This document shows, one piece after another, positions 36,982 through 45,292 of a DNA stretch of 64,000 bases. The stretch is from CAZRQL01 sp964602415 (lineage in GTDB: Bacteria > Bacteroidota > Bacteroidia > Cytophagales > Flammeovirgaceae): NCBI GenBank assembly GCA_964602415.1, contig CAZRQL010000015.1, forward strand, positions 15,135-79,134, read 5' to 3'. Each line of letters opens with the position of its first letter. Within the stretch, counting starts at the first letter, position 1. The notes beneath the pieces are model-generated. The model saw nothing but the letters and a program-made list of their open reading frames with translations, had not been told where the DNA came from and ran no database searches. Made by a program: the position numbers and the translations under genes.

Positions 36982-37575
36982 ATGATATACGAATTCAATG
37001 GAATGATTCCCTACGTGCATGAAACGGCCTTTGTGCATCCTCAAGCTTGTGTGATGGGAGCGGTAAATATAGGCCGCAATGTGTATGTGGGGCCTTCGGC
37101 GGTGATTAGGGGAGATTGGGGCGAAATCATAATTGAGGACGGGTGCAACATCCAAGAGAATTGCACGGTTCATATTTTCCCGGGTCTTAGCATTTTGCTC
37201 GAAGAAGGTGCGCACATTGGACACGGAGCCATCGTACACGGGGCCAACATAGGCAAAAATGTATTGGTTGGGATGAACGCTGTTATCATGGATGATGCGG
37301 AAGTGGGCAGAGATAGCATTATTGGTGCTTTGTCGTTTGTAAAAGCCGGTATGAAAATCCCTCCACGCAGTTTGGTAGTAGGCAACCCTGCTAAGATTGT
37401 GAAAGAAGTATCCGATGAGATGATAGCATGGAAGACACAGGGCACAAAACTCTACCAAGAATTGCCCCTTCAAATGCAAGAATCTTTAAAGATTTGCCAA
37501 CCTCTGACACAACCTCAGTCTCGCCCTCAACTTAACGCCATTTACCAGCGATGGAAAGGCGATCAAAAAAGGTAA
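36982..37575 (+). CDS. PaaY-like gamma-class hexapeptide-repeat protein
   Basis: A 197-residue left-handed beta-helix protein. It shows hexapeptide repeats (VMGAVNIGRNVYVG and similar) and the three gamma-carbonic-anhydrase metal His positions in VHIFPG, HIGHGAIVHGA. The C-terminal extension (KTQGTKLYQELP, QRWKGDQK) and length of about 196 match PaaY, a thioesterase/carbonic-anhydrase-like protein associated with phenylacetate degradation. No other paa genes are nearby, so a generic gamma-carbonic anhydrase or thioesterase role is as likely. Confidence 0.88.
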   Translation: MIYEFNGMIPYVHETAFVHPQACVMGAVNIGRNVYVGPSAVIRGDWGEIIIEDGCNIQENCTVHIFPGLSILLEEGAHIGHGAIVHGANIGKNVLVGMNAVIMDDAEVGRDSIIGALSFVKAGMKIPPRSLVVGNPAKIVKEVSDEMIAWKTQGTKLYQELPLQMQESLKICQPLTQPQSRPQLNAIYQRWKGDQKR

Positions 37576-37608
37576 CAGTTTACAAAAATTAACAACTGAC
37601 CTGCTCTT

Positions 37609-37734
37609 TTAGCAGTCTTTGATAGGGCAAGGAATTTTTTGTCCTTTCTTCAAGACCTTGGATTTGGACGCGCAGCCTTGAGTTGACAGGCTCAAAATTG
37701 CCCCCAACACAAATAATAACAAAATTCGTCTCAT
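37609..37734 (-). CDS. 41-residue putative lipoprotein
   Basis: A short frame with a convincing lipoprotein signal: MRRILLLFVLGAILSLSTQGC, with the lipobox Cys at residue 21. The mature peptide is only 21 residues (CASKSKVLKKGQK, then IPCPIKDC). The two extra Cys near the C-terminus (CPIKDC) resemble other tiny Bacteroidota lipoproteins. Stop TAA at 37609-37611. Function is unknown. It converges with the PaaY-like gene and diverges from cheR. Confidence 0.7.
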   Translation of the reverse strand: MRRILLLFVLGAILSLSTQGCASKSKVLKKGQKIPCPIKDC

Positions 37735-37762
37735 TTTTTTATTTTTGACGTTGTAAATTTAA

Positions 37763-37790
37763 TTGTTTGGGCACAAAAAAACTATTTTTG
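37763..37790 (+). promoter_or_regulatory. Candidate promoter for cheR-cheB
   Basis: TTG at 37763-37765, 17 bases, then a perfect TATTTTTG at 37783-37790. The leader to the ATG at 37824 is about 30 bases. Confidence 0.5.
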
Positions 37791-37823
37791 CCACGGCAAC
37801 GCTGCATTTGTCCAACATACTTT

Positions 37824-38693
37824 ATGAATGAACTTGACCCGCAAGAACTCAATACCCTAATTAGTTTGGTTCGCGAAAAATATAATCTTGATTTTCAAGA
37901 TTATGCCATATCTTCTTTTAAGAGGCGCATAAGCAGAGTGCTTGAGATTTATAAGTTTAAATCCATAGAAGCCCTCATCAATCGGCTTTCGACCAACCCT
38001 GTTTTTTTTGATGAATTTGTTTCTGAAATCACGGTAAACGTTACAGAGATGTTCAGAGACCCTACTTTTTGGAGGGCTTTGAGAGACAATATTTTACCCA
38101 CACTTTTCTCTTCCGTTCCCAATGTGAATATATGGCACGCGGGTTGTTCTTCAGGGGAAGAGGTTTTTTCTATGTGCATTGTTCTCAAGGAGTTGGGGTA
38201 TTTGGAGCGCAGCCATATTGTTGCCACCGACTTAGATACAGCCATTATAGCCAAAGCCCTCAAAAATCAAATCAGCCTTAAGCACATGGAGCTAAACGCC
38301 AAAAATTATATGGCGTATAGAAGCGACAAATCGGAATTGGTATTGAGTACAGAATCCGTTACCAATCTTGATAGCGAGCTATTTAGTTATTTTGAGGTCA
38401 AAGACAACATGGCTTCTATTAAGAAGGAATTGTTGTCGAATGTGAGTTTTAGGAAACATGATTTGGTTCAAGGCGGGGTCTTCGGTAAATTTGATTTGAT
38501 ACTTTGCCGCAACGTTATGATCTACTTCAATCAGCATCTCCAAAACTCAGTTTTGACCAGACTTCATGAAAGTCTTTTCAAATATGGTTATTTAGCTATC
38601 GGCTCAAAAGAATCTTTGATTTGGTGCGAGATAGCCAATAAGTTTTTGGTAGTGAACAACGAAGAAAAAATTTACAAAAAGGTCAAAGACTAA
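37824..38693 (+). CDS. cheR: CheR-type protein-glutamate O-methyltransferase
   Basis: A 289-residue SAM-dependent methyltransferase. The N-terminal CheR helical domain (LVREKYNLDFQDYAISSFKRRISR) is followed by the catalytic domain, with TEMFRDPTFW, SAM-binding WHAGCSSGEEVFS near residue 106, and DLILCRNVMIYFN near 225. CheR methylates receptor glutamates, but no methyl-accepting receptor, CheA or CheW is in the window, so it probably serves a sensory module rather than flagellar taxis. The ATG at 37824 is chosen because residues upstream are not CheR-like. cheB starts immediately at its stop. Confidence 0.92.
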   Translation: MNELDPQELNTLISLVREKYNLDFQDYAISSFKRRISRVLEIYKFKSIEALINRLSTNPVFFDEFVSEITVNVTEMFRDPTFWRALRDNILPTLFSSVPNVNIWHAGCSSGEEVFSMCIVLKELGYLERSHIVATDLDTAIIAKALKNQISLKHMELNAKNYMAYRSDKSELVLSTESVTNLDSELFSYFEVKDNMASIKKELLSNVSFRKHDLVQGGVFGKFDLILCRNVMIYFNQHLQNSVLTRLHESLFKYGYLAIGSKESLIWCEIANKFLVVNNEEKIYKKVKD

Positions 38694-39272
38694 ATGACAG
38701 CTTCACCTTATCGGCTCATAGTGATTGGTGGTTCGGCTGGAAGTTTTCAGACGGTCGTCAAGCTCCTTTCATCCTTGCCTAAAGACTATGCTCTGCCTAT
38801 TGCATTTTGTTTACACAGAATGAGAAGTGTAAGAAATGGTTTTTCAGATGCCCTGTCTATCAAAAGTAGCAAGTCTGTTGTAGAGCCTTATGACAAGCAA
38901 GTGATTGACAACGAGGCTTTTTTTTTGGCTCCTGCAAATTACCACTTGCTTGTTGAGCCCTGTGGAACTTTTGCATTATCTACTGAAGACCTTACCAACA
39001 ACTCACGTCCTTCTATTGATTTGCTGTTTGAATCAGCCGCTTATGCCTACGGCAGAGGGCTTGTAGCCATTCTTTTATCCGGTGCCAATCGAGATGGAGC
39101 CAAAGGGCTTCAAATGGTCAAAAAGATGAAAGGTCTTTGCATCGTGCAAGACCCCGATGAGTCCTTGATTGCCACTATGCCTTTGGCGGCTCTGCAAATC
39201 ACCGAGGTAAATCATATATTGAGTTCTGACCAAATAGTTGATTTTGTTGGTGACTTAGACGGGAATAGATGA
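38694..39272 (+). CDS. cheB: CheB-type methylesterase domain protein
   Basis: A 192-residue stand-alone CheB methylesterase without the receiver domain of classical CheB. The catalytic triad is visible: Ser14 in GGSAGS, His41 in FCLHRM, and Asp134 in SGANRDGAKG. It would remove methyl groups from (or deamidate) receptor glutamates, opposing CheR directly upstream. CheR-CheB pairs like this in Bacteroidota usually sit beside a hybrid histidine kinase; here only a short unidentified frame follows. Confidence 0.92.
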   Translation: MTASPYRLIVIGGSAGSFQTVVKLLSSLPKDYALPIAFCLHRMRSVRNGFSDALSIKSSKSVVEPYDKQVIDNEAFFLAPANYHLLVEPCGTFALSTEDLTNNSRPSIDLLFESAAYAYGRGLVAILLSGANRDGAKGLQMVKKMKGLCIVQDPDESLIATMPLAALQITEVNHILSSDQIVDFVGDLDGNR

Positions 39273-39496
39273 AAAAATATTGGTCTTTAGGGGTTTATGC
39301 TTTACTTTTTTTGGCTGTCTTGCCGAACCTTTGGAAAAATTGTTGTATGTTGCCCTCTGAGCTATGGGTGTCAAAACAGATATTATATTTCTTTGGGAAT
39401 CACACCACAACACAAAAAATTTCTTACCAAAGTAATATTTTCTACTCCGAGCAGAGGCGAAACTTTTGTCTGGCTGCCGACGGATTTACTAAATAG
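39269..39496 (+). CDS. Possible small ORF or gene remnant after cheB
   Basis: A 75-codon frame overlaps the cheB stop by ATGA and begins with a hydrophobic, signal-like MKKYWSLGVYALLFLAVLP. The rest has no recognisable domain, and an overlapping frame (39297-39542) is equally plausible, as if a longer gene had been cut by a frameshift. It could be the broken start of a membrane sensor. Weak evidence. Confidence 0.25.
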   Translation: MKKYWSLGVYALLFLAVLPNLWKNCCMLPSELWVSKQILYFFGNHTTTQKISYQSNIFYSEQRRNFCLAADGFTK

Positions 39497-39747
39497 GAGT
39501 TTGGCGGAGAGCCGGACAAAAAAAATGGCAACCAAAAAATAGGGAAATTTTAAAAAAAAATCACCACTACAATATGGCTAATTTTAGACAAATTCTTGAA
39601 AATGAATTTAATAATGAGAAAAGTCTAAACTACCGGACTGATGATATTTTATTGGTTGGAATTAAATTCTAAAACATTTGTATATTTGCTGGCTGATTTT
39701 CGTACCTTTATGCTTAAGAATACATCTGTCGCTAAAATGGCTACTCT
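39497..39747 (+). other. Gap before siaB with one tiny reading frame
   Basis: About 250 bases with no clear gene. A 32-codon frame at 39574-39672 (MANFRQILENEFNNEK...) has an ordinary-looking composition, but no recognised family and no evident ribosome site. The promoter for the following operon lies at its right end. Confidence 0.3.
39656..39688 (+). promoter_or_regulatory. Candidate promoter for the SiaB-SiaC-ABC operon
   Basis: A perfect TATATTTG at 39681-39688, with TTG at 39656-39658 spaced 22 bases upstream, which is somewhat long. The leader to the ATG at 39748 is about 50 bases. Confidence 0.45.
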
Positions 39748-40287
39748 ATGAAGTTCATATACGAATTGCATAAAACCATGCTTGAGAGGAACTTAATCCT
39801 TGTTTATGAAGGAGAGTTCAATCAAGAGGTTACCAAATCTGTTCTTTCAATGGCTGAAAGGAATATGGACTCTTTTGGCGAGGATGCTTCTATCAAGCGC
39901 AAGGTTTTCAATGTAATGGTTGAATGTCTTCAAAATATTTGCAAACATGCCGTTTCTCTTGAAGACAGAAACCTAAAAAATAACGCCATATTTATGATAG
40001 GAAAGGATGAAGCTGAGTACTTTATCACTTCAGGGAATGTCATCTTATCCAGCCAGGTGCCGGATATGGCCAGAAAGTTAGAGTTGATCAATTCATTGGA
40101 CAGAGAAGGTCTAAAGGAACTTTACAAAAGCATCATCAAGACTACGGAACTCTCCAGTAAAGGCGGTGCGGGCTTGGGTTTTGTAGATATGGCACGCAAG
40201 TCCGGCAATAAATTACTTTTTGATTTTGAAACAGTCAACGAAGAACTCACTTTTTTTTCACTAATCACCTCAATAGCAAGAGTCTAA
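39748..40287 (+). CDS. SiaB-family protein kinase (DUF6272)
   Basis: A 179-residue GHKL-fold kinase of the SiaB type. In Pseudomonas aeruginosa SiaB phosphorylates SiaC on a Thr, reversed by the PP2C phosphatase SiaA. The N-box is present (VECLQNICKHA, Glu59 and Asn63), as is the glycine-rich ATP-lid motif SKGGAGLGFVDMARKSG (GGAGLG at 139-144). Both match the active family pattern. The siaC-like gene starts on its stop codon (TAATG), so the two products are likely made in step. Confidence 0.88.
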   Translation: MKFIYELHKTMLERNLILVYEGEFNQEVTKSVLSMAERNMDSFGEDASIKRKVFNVMVECLQNICKHAVSLEDRNLKNNAIFMIGKDEAEYFITSGNVILSSQVPDMARKLELINSLDREGLKELYKSIIKTTELSSKGGAGLGFVDMARKSGNKLLFDFETVNEELTFFSLITSIARV

Positions 40288-40661
40288 TGTCCGTTAATAT
40301 GAACGTTATCAACCTTGAGGGTACAGAAGATACCCCAAAAGTCGTCTTAGACAAGACAAACAGCACTTTCGAAATTTCGGGAAGATCTTTGCCTGAAGAT
40401 TCGGCTGATTTCTACCGTCCGGTAGTGGAGTGGATAAAAGATTACCAAAAGCAGGCTAATACCGAAACCCACTTCAAATTCAAGTTGGAATACTTCAATA
40501 CAGCTTCTTCAAAGCTCATCTTGGACATACTCTCACTACTTCAAGAAATCGAAGGCATAAAAATTCTTTGGTTTTTTCATGAAGAAGATGAAGACATGCA
40601 AGAGGCAGGCAAAGAGTTTTCTGAACTGGTTGATGTGCCTTTCGAATTCATTAAATACTAA
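40287..40661 (+). CDS. SiaC-family regulatory phosphoprotein (DUF1987)
   Basis: A 124-residue DUF1987 protein. The family motif EYFNTASSK, which includes the acceptor Thr, is at 69-76 (Thr72; it would be Thr68 if translation began at Met5, the number of the SiaC phosphosite in P. aeruginosa). The N-terminal ISGRSLPEDSADFY motif is also typical. In the known switch, unphosphorylated SiaC activates a diguanylate cyclase (SiaD). No GGDEF gene occurs here; a TerB-ABC exporter follows 22 bases downstream and may be the target. Confidence 0.88.
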   Translation: MSVNMNVINLEGTEDTPKVVLDKTNSTFEISGRSLPEDSADFYRPVVEWIKDYQKQANTETHFKFKLEYFNTASSKLILDILSLLQEIEGIKILWFFHEEDEDMQEAGKEFSELVDVPFEFIKY

Positions 40662-40683
40662 GCCTTTTGTTAAATTGTAGTCT

Positions 40684-43600
40684 ATGAGTGAGGAAATACT
40701 CAAAGCACTTACCGAGCTCTTTGCTATTATTTCAAAACAGGACGGTGGTGCTTCAGAAATTGAGCGAAATTACGTTATCAATTTCTTTAAACAAGAGCTT
40801 GATTTGGCTCGTGTTTCGGAGTATATTACTCAATATGACAGGTTTACTGAATTTGGAGAATACGGAGTACAAGCCGAAAAAATTGATGATGAGTCCAAAC
40901 GCAAAAGCAAATTGGCTCTCACCAATGTAAAAGACTCCGTTAAAACTCTAAAAATATGTCGCGAGATCAACAAAACTCTTAACCAAAAGCAGAAAGTCAT
41001 CGTATTGGTTAAGTTGCTTGAGATGCTTGCCTCAGATAATTCTTTTACACCACAGAAAATGAACATCATCAGCACAGTTGCTGATGTTTTCAACATACCC
41101 CATAGAGAGTATAAAGTTATTGAGCGTTTTGTTAAGGAAAATTCTGACGAAATGCTTGATTATGAAGATATACTAAGATTCGATGACCAGCCCCCTCCAC
41201 CTGATAGCCGAATGAAATTTATCAATTCAGGCAATTTAGATGGTGAAATTCTTTTTGTCAGGGTCAAAAGTGTCGGGCTTTATTTCACCCGTTACACGGG
41301 TAAAGACAACGTTGAGTTAAATGGCATCCCCGTAAGACGAGGTTCTATCTTACAATTCGCTCCGGGTAGTGTTTTTAAGACCCCCAAAGGTGCTCCTCTG
41401 TATTACAGCGACTTAGTCAGCACTTTCAATAGCGATATCAAAAGAGAAGAACTTAGTTTTGAAGTCATAGACGTAGAGTTCCGTTTTCCCAGCGGGCATA
41501 TAGGGCTGAGAAATGTCAATCTCTCTGAAGGTCCGGGTAAACTCATTGGAATCATGGGTGCCAGCGGTGCAGGGAAAACAACCTTGCTCAACGTGATGGC
41601 AGGTATCGAAAAACCTTCCAAAGGTGAGGTATTGATAAACGGCTATAGTATTCATAAACAAAAAGATAAGATTGAGGGTGTCATTGGCTACATAGCCCAA
41701 GATGACTTGCTGATAGAAGAATTGACGGTTTATCAAAACCTTTATTACAACGCCAAACTTTGTTTTAAGAACCTCACAGAAGACCAACTTACCAAAAAGG
41801 TAATGGACACCTTAGAGAGTTTGGGTCTGGAGAGAATCGCTCACCTTAAAGTTGGTAACGTTTTTAACAAGAAAATAAGTGGCGGCCAGCGCAAAAGGTT
41901 GAATATAGCCCTTGAACTGATTCGCGAGCCTTCTGTGCTTTTTGTGGATGAACCTACTTCAGGGCTTTCGTCAAGGGACTCTGAAAATGTAATTGATTTG
42001 CTCAAAGAGTTGTCCTTGAAAGGAAAACTTATATTTGTTGTGATTCACCAGCCTTCGTCCGACATCTACAAAACCTTTGATAGGATGTGGATTATGGATA
42101 CAGGTGGCTATCCCATCTTTTACGGCAATCCGGTCGAAGCGGTTACTTATTTCAAAACGACCACGCGGCAGGCTTCTGCGGAACAAGGTCAGTGCCCTAC
42201 TTGTGGCAATGTCAATCCGGAGCAAATATTCAACTTAATTGAAGCAAGGGTAGTAGATGAATACGGAGAATTTACAAACAAAAGAAAAATTTCTCCCCCC
42301 GATTGGCACGAGTTGTATCTAAAAAATATCACTTTCGAAGCTGCTAAAAGAGTCAATGAGCCACCAAAAGTTACCTTAAATATACCTTCTTGGTTTAAGC
42401 AGACATTTATTTTTACTATCAGAGACTTTCTCTCAAAGATTAGTAATGTCCAATACATGACTATCAATCTTGTGGAAGCTCCGATTCTTGCACTTCTTTT
42501 GTCTTTGATCATTAGGTACAGGACAGGTGCGGATGCTTTTTATGTGTATCGACATAACGAAAACATACCGGCTTACATATTGATTTGTATTATTATATCC
42601 CTTTTTATGGGGCTTACGGTGTCGGCAGAGGAGATAATCAGGGACAGAAAAATCAAAAAGCGTGAGTCCTTTCTCAACCTCAGTAAGTCGGCTTATCTGT
42701 TTTCAAAACTTGCCATTTTATTCATGTTTTCGGCTATTCAGACATTGAGTTTTGTTTTGATTGGAAACACCATCCTTGATATTGATGGTATGATACTTAC
42801 GTATTGGATCATATTATTTTCAGTCTCTTGCCATGCCAACGTACTTGGACTCAATATTTCTTCTGCATTTAATTCTGCGGTTACGGTTTATATTATTATC
42901 CCATTATTGCTTATCCCGCAGATGATATTGAGCGGTTTGATTTTCAATTTCGATAAGCTAAACAATAGCATAAGAACCAGAGGAACTGTCCCTTTAATGG
43001 CTGATTTTATGGTGTCTCGTTGGTCTTATGAAGCCATCACTGTCAGGCAATATAAATCAAATCGATTTTTTAAGACTCTTTTTGAGCACAAGGCATTGGA
43101 GAGTTATTACGATTTTAAATCAGTCTATTTTCTCGATCAGGAGTTTAAAGCACGTCTGGCAGACAGCGAAGAGATACTCAGAGACCCCTCAAATTTTGAG
43201 AATCCCGAAAAACAATTAGAAGAAAATATCTTCGTACTCAACAATATGTTTGAAGACGATACGTTATTAAATCGATTGGCAAAATTTTATACCCAACTTC
43301 CACTTACAACCAAAGGTTTTTCGGTATCGACAGTTGATGCCTTGAGGCTTTTGGGTGACACTGCCAAATTAATTTACAGCATTGAAAAAGGAAAAGCCAG
43401 TGATGCTTATGACGAAGAAGAATATGCGTTGAAATTGTCTTTAAACGGAGGCGTATATGATGAAACTTTGGACGAAAAATTCACTAAGTTTAAAGACAAT
43501 TATTACAATGACAGGTTGGCAGAGGTCGTAACTGACAAAAACCAGATTGATAAGTTTACGGTTATAGATGGAAAAGTTGTTCCATTGAAAGACCCGATTT

Positions 43601-43827
43601 ATCAAACTCCGCTCCCTGCGCATATTTTTGACTACCGCACTATATTCTTCGCTTCTAAAAAGCATTTTTTTGGACAGTTTTTTGATACATATAATTTTAA
43701 CTTATCCGTTATATGGTTGATGACCTTGCTTCTTTACATGCTTTTATATTTTGATGTACTAAGTAGGTCATTAAATTGGACAAGTAGTTTAGCTAATACA
43801 ATTTTTTCTAACTTTAAACGTAAATAA
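40684..43827 (+). CDS. TerB-like/ABC-ATPase/ABCG-type permease fusion
   Basis: A 1047-residue exporter with an unusual front end. Residues about 1-150 are TerB-like helices (SKQDGGASEIERNYV; LASDNSFTPQKMNII). About 170-250 looks FHA-like (NGIPVRRGSILQFAPG). Next is a complete ABC ATPase: Walker A GASGAGKTT near 290, signature ISGGQRKRLNIAL near 397, Walker B VLFVDEPTSG near 420 and H-loop VVIHQPSS near 453. A CPTCG motif is at about 504. An ABC2-type membrane domain starts near 590 with about six spans. The loop before the last span is very long (about 780-1000) and should be periplasmic. One polypeptide holds one ATPase and one permease, so it probably works as a homodimer. The exported substrate is unknown. 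Confidence 0.85.
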   Translation: MSEEILKALTELFAIISKQDGGASEIERNYVINFFKQELDLARVSEYITQYDRFTEFGEYGVQAEKIDDESKRKSKLALTNVKDSVKTLKICREINKTLNQKQKVIVLVKLLEMLASDNSFTPQKMNIISTVADVFNIPHREYKVIERFVKENSDEMLDYEDILRFDDQPPPPDSRMKFINSGNLDGEILFVRVKSVGLYFTRYTGKDNVELNGIPVRRGSILQFAPGSVFKTPKGAPLYYSDLVSTFNSDIKREELSFEVIDVEFRFPSGHIGLRNVNLSEGPGKLIGIMGASGAGKTTLLNVMAGIEKPSKGEVLINGYSIHKQKDKIEGVIGYIAQDDLLIEELTVYQNLYYNAKLCFKNLTEDQLTKKVMDTLESLGLERIAHLKVGNVFNKKISGGQRKRLNIALELIREPSVLFVDEPTSGLSSRDSENVIDLLKELSLKGKLIFVVIHQPSSDIYKTFDRMWIMDTGGYPIFYGNPVEAVTYFKTTTRQASAEQGQCPTCGNVNPEQIFNLIEARVVDEYGEFTNKRKISPPDWHELYLKNITFEAAKRVNEPPKVTLNIPSWFKQTFIFTIRDFLSKISNVQYMTINLVEAPILALLLSLIIRYRTGADAFYVYRHNENIPAYILICIIISLFMGLTVSAEEIIRDRKIKKRESFLNLSKSAYLFSKLAILFMFSAIQTLSFVLIGNTILDIDGMILTYWIILFSVSCHANVLGLNISSAFNSAVTVYIIIPLLLIPQMILSGLIFNFDKLNNSIRTRGTVPLMADFMVSRWSYEAITVRQYKSNRFFKTLFEHKALESYYDFKSVYFLDQEFKARLADSEEILRDPSNFENPEKQLEENIFVLNNMFEDDTLLNRLAKFYTQLPLTTKGFSVSTVDALRLLGDTAKLIYSIEKGKASDAYDEEEYALKLSLNGGVYDETLDEKFTKFKDNYYNDRLAEVVTDKNQIDKFTVIDGKVVPLKDPIYQTPLPAHIFDYRTIFFASKKHFFGQFFDTYNFNLSVIWLMTLLLYMLLYFDVLSRSLNWTSSLANTIFSNFKRK

Positions 43828-43858
43828 GTCTCAATATTAAAACGGTAAAAATTTCAAT

Positions 43859-44773
43859 ATGAAACATTTGTTCCTTTCTATCTTTACCTTGTCGCTGCTT
43901 TTGGGTTGCGGCGACAACCAAGCCTCTGAAAAAGACAATCCCGGCAACGATCAACCCGGCTCTGAGATGGGTCTTGATGGAGGTAACAAAAAAGTAAGTG
44001 ATGATATCATTAATAATATATTGATGTCCATTCCTTCTCCTCTTGAGATTTCCATGATCATCAAAGAATCCGGTGCAGAGTACAATGTAAAAGATCTAAA
44101 CGACCATGCAGCGGTTTTGAGGTACAGTTCAACTTTCAAAAAAGCCATCAATTTGGGTATTTACTCTACTGACTTGGGGTATGCTAACATATACGCCAAA
44201 AAACAAGATGCCGTAAATTATCTTAACTCGGTAAAAAAACTTTCAGATGAGTTGGCCATTGGTCAGTTTTTCGACTACACAACTATTAAAAGTTTAGCTG
44301 AAAGTTCGGATAAGTTGGATGAGTTGATTCAGACCACCACTGAGAACTTTGAGAAAATTAACTACCACCTCCGCGAACAAAAGCGTGAGTCATTGAGTAT
44401 TTTGCTATTGACTGGCGGCTGGATTGAAATCTCATATTTGACCACTCTCATACATGAGAGAACCAAAAATGAAACTCTCAAGGAAAAAATTGGAGAGCAA
44501 AAGTTGGTTTTGGAACGCATTTTGTTAGTATTGGAAGTGTATAGTACCAAACCAGAGTTTCCGGCTCTTATTGCTGACTTGAAAGAACTCAGAAAAGTTT
44601 ATGACAAAATCAGAATTGAGACATCTTACAGCCCTCCGGTTCGCAAGCAGGATGATGGTGGCAGAACAATCGTTTATGAAGATGCAACAAAGCAAACCAT
44701 TATCATAAACGATGACGATGTGGCAGCCATCAAGAGTCTTTTAACTTCAATCAGAAATAAAGTTACCAAGTAA
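43859..44773 (+). CDS. Lipoprotein of unknown function in the Sia-ABC operon
   Basis: A 304-residue lipoprotein (lipobox LLLGC, Cys17). A short acidic/glycine linker follows, then an all-helical body with LNDHAAVLRYSSTFKKAINLG and DYTTIKSLAESSDKLDELI. I do not recognise the domain by name, though similar helical lipoproteins occur in Bacteroidota. It starts 31 bases after the ABC fusion gene and is probably a periplasmic partner, perhaps of its long extracytoplasmic loop. That link is inference from position. Confidence 0.75.
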   Translation: MKHLFLSIFTLSLLLGCGDNQASEKDNPGNDQPGSEMGLDGGNKKVSDDIINNILMSIPSPLEISMIIKESGAEYNVKDLNDHAAVLRYSSTFKKAINLGIYSTDLGYANIYAKKQDAVNYLNSVKKLSDELAIGQFFDYTTIKSLAESSDKLDELIQTTTENFEKINYHLREQKRESLSILLLTGGWIEISYLTTLIHERTKNETLKEKIGEQKLVLERILLVLEVYSTKPEFPALIADLKELRKVYDKIRIETSYSPPVRKQDDGGRTIVYEDATKQTIIINDDDVAAIKSLLTSIRNKVTK

Positions 44774-44800
44774 TTTAATTTAAACGCAAACTAAACGAAT

Positions 44801-45232
44801 ATGAAAAATATTTTTGCTTTAAGTTTAGCTCTGTTTATGACGTTGGCTATGACTTCTCAATCCAATGCACAATGCAACGCTGAACTTTTTATCTCCAAAG
44901 CACTTCAACAACTTGCACCCGGTTTTACATTTGTAAAAAGCTATCGAATAGACGGCAGAAATGGTACAAGACCAAAAATTGAATATACATGCGTATTCAG
45001 CAAGGATAGCAATTACACCATTACAATAGTTGGTAAAGATGGGGGATCACAAGGGATTATAGCTACTTTATATGATTCTCGACGCAACCAAATGGTCTCT
45101 AATTTCAATGACAATAAATATTACCAAACACTCAACTATAAATGTAGGGCAACCGGTATCTATTATCTGACATTTACTTTCAAAGATCCAACACCTTACT
45201 GCGGCGGGGCTGTATTAGGTTTTAAACGTTAA
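44801..45232 (+). CDS. Small secreted hypothetical protein
   Basis: A 143-residue protein with a signal peptide ending SNAQC (about residues 23-24). The mature domain is rich in beta strands and has four Cys (CNAEL, YTCVF, YKCRA, PYCGG), which could form two disulfides. The FTFKDP, YCGGAV ending suggests a small jelly-roll or PPC-like fold, but no family is assigned. It starts 27 bases after the lipoprotein gene. A terminator follows, so it probably closes the operon. Confidence 0.7.
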   Translation: MKNIFALSLALFMTLAMTSQSNAQCNAELFISKALQQLAPGFTFVKSYRIDGRNGTRPKIEYTCVFSKDSNYTITIVGKDGGSQGIIATLYDSRRNQMVSNFNDNKYYQTLNYKCRATGIYYLTFTFKDPTPYCGGAVLGFKR

Positions 45233-45258
45233 TCTTTTATTTTGTTTTATCTAAATTT

Positions 45259-45286
45259 GAGTCCGTAGAACAGCGGACTCTTTTTT
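45259..45286 (+). terminator. Terminator just upstream of the LolA-like gene
   Basis: 7-bp stem GAGTCCG (45259-45265) with CGGACTC (45274-45280), 8-base loop, followed by six T. The T run ends only 6 bases before the ATG at 45293, so the hairpin could also act in the leader of the next gene. Confidence 0.75.
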
Positions 45287-45292
45287 GTATTT

